The notes beneath the pieces were generated by a model. It had not been told where the DNA came from. It ran no database searches and worked only from the letters and a program-made list of their open reading frames with translations. A stretch of DNA of 15,360 bases from Candidatus Woesearchaeota archaeon (GTDB lineage: Archaea; Nanobdellota; Nanobdellia; SCGC-AAA011-G17; GW2011-AR17). The first letter of the stretch is position 1. Every line of letters starts with the position of its first letter. Positions 11,903 through 15,360 of the stretch are shown piece after piece. A program made the translations under genes and the position numbers. The DNA lies in contig RFJO01000099.1 in assembly GCA_003694495.1 (NCBI GenBank), forward strand, positions 1 through 15,360, given 5' to 3'.

Positions 11903-13279
11903 ATGAAAGCGTTAATCATTGTAGCTGGCGTTACGGGAAACCTTGCATTAAAAAAATTGATACCTGCTTATTATAGGCTATTAAAAAATCATGACCTGAA
12001 AATTATCGGTATAGGGAGAAGAGGGCTTTCTAAAAATAAAATATTGTCAGATTCAAAAGATTATATAACCAACTTTGATAAATCGTTGTTTGCCAAGCTT
12101 AAAAATAATTTCTTTTACCACAAAACGGATTTTTATGATGATGAAGGTTTTAAACGACTGAATGCTTTAATTTCAGAACATGCAAGAAACTATCATCAGG
12201 TAATCTTTCATTTCGCCACACTGCCCAAGCATTTTGTTATGTTGTCAAAGCAAATTAAAAAATGCGGTATATTGAAAGGATTTAAACAAAAAAAACTAGT
12301 GTTTGAAAAACCTTTTGGTTATGATTATAAAAGCGCTAAGCAGATTGATAGAACATTAAAAAGAATTTTTAAAGAGGAAGAAATATTCAGGATTGATCAT
12401 TATTTGGGAAAAGAGTTGATTGAAAACATAACTGTGTTTAGGTTTACAAATACGTTTCTCGAGCCAGTATGGAACAACAGATATGTTGACCATGTGCAAA
12501 TAATTTTGTCTGAGGATTTTGGTATTGAAGGCAGGGCTAATTTTTATGAGCACTTTGGGGCGTTGAAGGATGTTGTGCAAAATCATATGCTTCAAATGCT
12601 AACCTTGACAACAATGGAAAAGCCTAAGAGTATTGTTGATGTAGATTGTTTGAAGAAAGAAAAACTTAAAATTCTTAAAAATATAAAAACCACAAGAGAT
12701 GTTGTAATTGGTCAATATAAGGGATACAGAAAAGAGGTGAAAAATAAAAGTTCAATGACTGAAACTTTCGTGGCTTTGAAGTTGTTTATTCAAAATAAAA
12801 GATGGAAAGGCGTGCCGTTTTATTTTATAACCGGTAAAAAAATGAAAGATAAGCTGACATCGATATTTGTTCAGTTTAAACAGCTTGATTGCGATGCGGT
12901 TAAAAAAATTTGTGATTATGGTGCTAATTATGCTAATATTCAGATATACCCAAACGGCGGGTTTTACATGAAAATGAATGCAAAGCAACCTAACTCCTCA
13001 AAAATAATCCCTACAAAACTGAGTTTTTGTCATAGTTGTATATATGGCATAAACACGCCTGAAGCTTATGAAAATTTGTACAATGATATGTTTAACAACA
13101 AAAAAACAATGTTCGTTAGCAAGGAAGAAATTGAGGAGGCTTGGAAGATTGTAGAGAGAATTAACATTAAAAAGCTTAACCTTGAACAATATAAGCCAGG
13201 CACATACCCAAAATCTGCTTTAACGATGATAAAAAAGGATAACAGAGAATGGCATTTGGAGGTCGAGAATGTATTATAA
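11903..13279 (+). CDS. zwf: Glucose-6-phosphate 1-dehydrogenase
   Basis: Zwf oxidises glucose 6-phosphate to 6-phosphogluconolactone and makes NAD(P)H, the first step of the oxidative pentose phosphate route. The 458-residue protein is slightly shorter than usual (about 480-510). The coenzyme fold begins GVTGNLALKKLIPAYY (9-24), where the standard motif is GxTGDLAxRKLxPxL; the Asp is Asn here. EKPFG (135-139), RIDHYLGKE (163-171) and QNH (226-228) are all present. H166 and H228 are 62 residues apart, as the substrate-binding and catalytic histidines are in known enzymes, so it should be active. GIGRR (36-40) may contact the coenzyme phosphate. An AAAGAGGTG SD precedes the ATG. It is the first gene of an operon with transketolase, which it overlaps by 11 bp. 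This enzyme is rare in archaea, so transfer from bacteria is likely (inference). Confidence 0.95.
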   Translation: MKALIIVAGVTGNLALKKLIPAYYRLLKNHDLKIIGIGRRGLSKNKILSDSKDYITNFDKSLFAKLKNNFFYHKTDFYDDEGFKRLNALISEHARNYHQVIFHFATLPKHFVMLSKQIKKCGILKGFKQKKLVFEKPFGYDYKSAKQIDRTLKRIFKEEEIFRIDHYLGKELIENITVFRFTNTFLEPVWNNRYVDHVQIILSEDFGIEGRANFYEHFGALKDVVQNHMLQMLTLTTMEKPKSIVDVDCLKKEKLKILKNIKTTRDVVIGQYKGYRKEVKNKSSMTETFVALKLFIQNKRWKGVPFYFITGKKMKDKLTSIFVQFKQLDCDAVKKICDYGANYANIQIYPNGGFYMKMNAKQPNSSKIIPTKLSFCHSCIYGINTPEAYENLYNDMFNNKKTMFVSKEEIEEAWKIVERINIKKLNLEQYKPGTYPKSALTMIKKDNREWHLEVENVL

Positions 13280-15065
13280 AATAGCTAACTTACTTAGAAG
13301 GGATGTGGTAAGGATGACCACTGCGGCTGGGAGCGGGCATCCTTCATCGTGTCTGTCTTGCGCGGAAATCATGGCGTTGTTGTTCTTTAAACACATGAGA
13401 TGGGATCCAAAGAAATATAATAACGTCGAAAATGATGAGTTTATATTAAGCAAAGGGCATGCAGCCCCAATCTTGTATTCATGTTTGAAACATGCAGGCG
13501 CAATACATTATGACCTTATGAAGCTAAGGCAAAAGGATAGCCCGCTTGAGGGGCACCCGATGCCAAACTCGTTAAAATGGGTTAAAGTTGCAACAGGGTC
13601 CTTAGGGCAAGGGTTGTCGAATGGTGTTGGCGTTGCGTTGGCTGCAAAAAAGCTTAAGCTAAGGCATAGGACTTATGTTCTTTTAGGAGATAGTGAACTT
13701 GCTGAGGGGAGTGTGTATGAAGCGTTGCAGCTTGCAGCATATTATAACCTGAAAAACCTGTGCGCGATTGTGGACGTGAACAGGCTTGGGCAAACGGGAG
13801 AAACCATGCATGGGCATAGGCTTAACGAGTATAAAAAAATATTCAGTTCGTTTGGCTGGAATGCTGTAGTGGTTGAAGGACATGATGTTAAACAGTTGGA
13901 TGAGGCTTTTCTTAAGGCAAAGAAATCAGATAAGCCCTTTGTAATACTTGCAAGAACAATTAAAGGTAAGGGGTTGCCTTTTATGGAAGATAAAAATGGT
14001 TGGCACGGTAAACCTGTGCCGGAAGAAATGTTGAGCGAAGCATTAAATTATCTTCCTGAATCTAAAATGCCCAAGTTTAATATAAAAAAGCCTGTGAACA
14101 AAAAAATATTGTTTGCGGAAAAAAGGTTAAAAAACCTAACTTTTCCGTCGTCTCTTGCAACAAGAAAGGCTTATGGCATGGCACTTGCAAACCTTGCACA
14201 GGCGGATGACAGTGTGGTTGCATTAGATGCTGAAGTGAGCAATTCTACATATTCTATCAATGTTAAACAAAAAAAACCAAAACAGTTTGTCGAGTGTTTT
14301 ATAGCAGAACAAAACATGGTTGGAATGGCGTTGGGTTTGAGCGTGAAAGGGTTTAATGTTTTTTGTTCATCGTTTGCGTCTTTCTTGACAAGGGCGCATG
14401 ACCAAATAAGAATGGCGGCCTTGAGTGGTGCTAATATGACAATTGTTGGATCACACTCTGGCGTGTCAATTGGCCAGGACGGTGCATCACAAATGGGGTT
14501 GGAAGACCTGGCAATGATGAGGGCCTTGCCTGGGAGTGTTGTGTTTTATCCGTCAGATGCGAAGTCAACAGAGAAAATTGTATATCTTTGTAAGAAGTTA
14601 AAAGGAATTAAATATATAAGAACAACAAGGGCTGATACGTTTAAAATATATAGGGATAAGGAAGTTTTTAAGCTTGGCGATTTTAAAGTTTTAAGGTCGT
14701 CTAATAATGATAAAGGTGTTTTGATTGGGGCAGGGATTACTCTTTATGAATGTTTAAAAGCTTATAACATTCTTAACGAAAATGGGACAAATGTTGCAGT
14801 GGTGGATTTATATTGTTTAAAACCGCTTGATGAGAAAAAGTTAAAACAGTTTTTAAGAAAACATGGCAAAAAATGTATTGTTGTAGAGGACCATTATGCA
14901 GAGGGCGGTATGAGTGACGTGGTCTATAAAGCCTTGGCAAACACTGATGTGAAAGTAAAAAACCTTTCGGTGACCAAAATCCCTCATTCAGGGACAAAGC
15001 AGGAGAACTTGAAAATGCAGGGAATTGATGGCGAGTCAATTGCTAAAGCATTTTTTAAACTTTGA
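13269..15065 (+). CDS. tkt: Transketolase, single-chain
   Basis: A 598-residue thiamine-diphosphate enzyme that moves two-carbon ketol units between sugar phosphates in the non-oxidative pentose phosphate pathway. Visible motifs are GSGHPSSCLS (21-30), SKGHAAPILY (61-70) and GSLGQGLSNGVGVAL (110-124). The ThDP/Mg motif starts at GDSELAEG (140-147) and ends at N171. EQNMVGMALGLS (347-358) carries catalytic E347, and GSHSGVSIGQDGASQMGLED (394-413) and a C-terminal domain follow. Many archaea encode transketolase as two separate half-length subunits; this one is a fused single chain of the bacterial/animal kind, near the short end of the family range. GGAGG lies 6 nt before the ATG within the end of zwf, so the two genes overlap by 11 bp and are co-translated. 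It converges on the epimerase gene with a 4-bp gap. Confidence 0.96.
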   Translation: MYYKIANLLRRDVVRMTTAAGSGHPSSCLSCAEIMALLFFKHMRWDPKKYNNVENDEFILSKGHAAPILYSCLKHAGAIHYDLMKLRQKDSPLEGHPMPNSLKWVKVATGSLGQGLSNGVGVALAAKKLKLRHRTYVLLGDSELAEGSVYEALQLAAYYNLKNLCAIVDVNRLGQTGETMHGHRLNEYKKIFSSFGWNAVVVEGHDVKQLDEAFLKAKKSDKPFVILARTIKGKGLPFMEDKNGWHGKPVPEEMLSEALNYLPESKMPKFNIKKPVNKKILFAEKRLKNLTFPSSLATRKAYGMALANLAQADDSVVALDAEVSNSTYSINVKQKKPKQFVECFIAEQNMVGMALGLSVKGFNVFCSSFASFLTRAHDQIRMAALSGANMTIVGSHSGVSIGQDGASQMGLEDLAMMRALPGSVVFYPSDAKSTEKIVYLCKKLKGIKYIRTTRADTFKIYRDKEVFKLGDFKVLRSSNNDKGVLIGAGITLYECLKAYNILNENGTNVAVVDLYCLKPLDEKKLKQFLRKHGKKCIVVEDHYAEGGMSDVVYKALANTDVKVKNLSVTKIPHSGTKQENLKMQGIDGESIAKAFFKL

Positions 15066-15069
15066 ATGC

Positions 15070-15360
15070 TTATTCCCTGGAGAGTAATTTAAGCCTTTCT
15101 TTTGGATTATCTGAGTTAGATATAAAAGAACCGGAGTTTACAATGTTTACACCAACTTGTTTTAACCTTTTTGCAACATTGATATTTATCCCGCCGTCAA
15201 CTTGTACAATAAATTTAGGATGTTTTGCCTTAAACCTCTTGATTTTATTATAGACATTAGCTATAAATTTTTGATGTTCTTTACCTGGATAAACACCCAT
15301 AAACATAACACCCTTAACTTTGCTTAAATAATTTTCAAGTTTGTTTAACCTTGTTGAAGG
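15070..15360 (-). CDS. rpe: Ribulose-phosphate 3-epimerase (partial, N-terminus beyond the window)
   Basis: The reading frame is open to the right edge, so only the last 96 residues are present. They match the C-terminal half of the TIM-barrel epimerase that interconverts ribulose 5-phosphate and xylulose 5-phosphate. VMFMGVYPGKEHQKFI corresponds to the MxVxPGxxGQxF motif, where Gly-His replaces Gly-Gly. IVQVDGGIN is the phosphate-binding, catalytic-Asp strand, and GVNIVNSGSFI is the last phosphate loop (usually GADxxVxGSAIF). The protein ends in the usual short helix. With the facing zwf-tkt operon it completes a local pentose phosphate gene cluster, although transcribed from the opposite strand. 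The first in-window Met (15306) is internal and not the start. Confidence 0.88.
   Translation of the reverse strand, partial: PSTRLNKLENYLSKVKGVMFMGVYPGKEHQKFIANVYNKIKRFKAKHPKFIVQVDGGININVAKRLKQVGVNIVNSGSFISNSDNPKERLKLLSRE

Noticed and set aside
1..15360. CRISPR arrays, insertion sequences, tRNA or rRNA genes
   Set aside because: I saw no regularly spaced direct repeats, no transposase frames or terminal repeats and no tRNA-like cloverleaf. The intergenic space is too short for most of these.

Overview
The window reads as a compact, AT-rich archaeal genome segment, most likely from a small-genome (DPANN-like) lineage; the exact phylum cannot be fixed from this sequence. Archaeal signs are an archaeal-type Holliday junction resolvase (Hjc), a radical SAM protein with a TRAM-like tail, a very short histone-fold protein, and above all the promoter layout. 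Most first genes of transcription units have no Shine-Dalgarno (SD) sequence and carry a TATA-like box centred 25-29 nt before the ATG, the geometry of leaderless archaeal mRNAs. Internal operon genes and a few longer-leader genes use SD motifs. Genes abut or overlap almost everywhere, and no gap exceeds about 165 bp.

Layout. (1) 25-4544, minus strand: two translationally coupled zincin-type metalloprotease candidates (metzincin HExxHxxGxxH, then HExxH plus downstream Glu with a hydrophobic C-terminal region). These are followed, from a separate leaderless promoter, by a stand-alone diadenylate cyclase (DAC) domain protein, an AmrS-type radical SAM enzyme and a four-helix membrane protein. 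(2) 4685-8583: bacterial-type S-adenosylmethionine synthetase, Hjc, a ZIP metal transporter, a DEAD-box RNA helicase with a structured 5' leader, and a 56-residue histone-fold protein. (3) 8704-10068: a divergent pair, a THUMP-type RNA methyltransferase with altered motifs and a small cysteine-containing lipoprotein. (4) 10060-11788, minus strand: a cytochrome b5 lipoprotein, a 70-residue two-helix membrane protein with two His spaced like cytochrome b haem ligands, a 46-residue rubredoxin-like protein, and a radical SAM/TRAM protein. (5) 11903-15360: glucose-6-phosphate dehydrogenase and a fused full-length transketolase in one operon, facing a partial ribulose-phosphate 3-epimerase. This is a pentose phosphate cluster that is unusual for an archaeon.

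How the parts may work together (inference): the cytochrome b5 / two-helix / rubredoxin set could be a minimal membrane electron-transfer chain. The zwf-tkt-rpe group would provide NADPH and pentose/tetrose phosphates. MetK supplies SAM for the two radical SAM enzymes and the methyltransferase. The most notable candidates are the mini cytochrome b module, the two bidirectional promoters in which one palindromic TATA box appears to serve two leaderless genes, and the DAC-AmrS-membrane protein operon next to the paired proteases.
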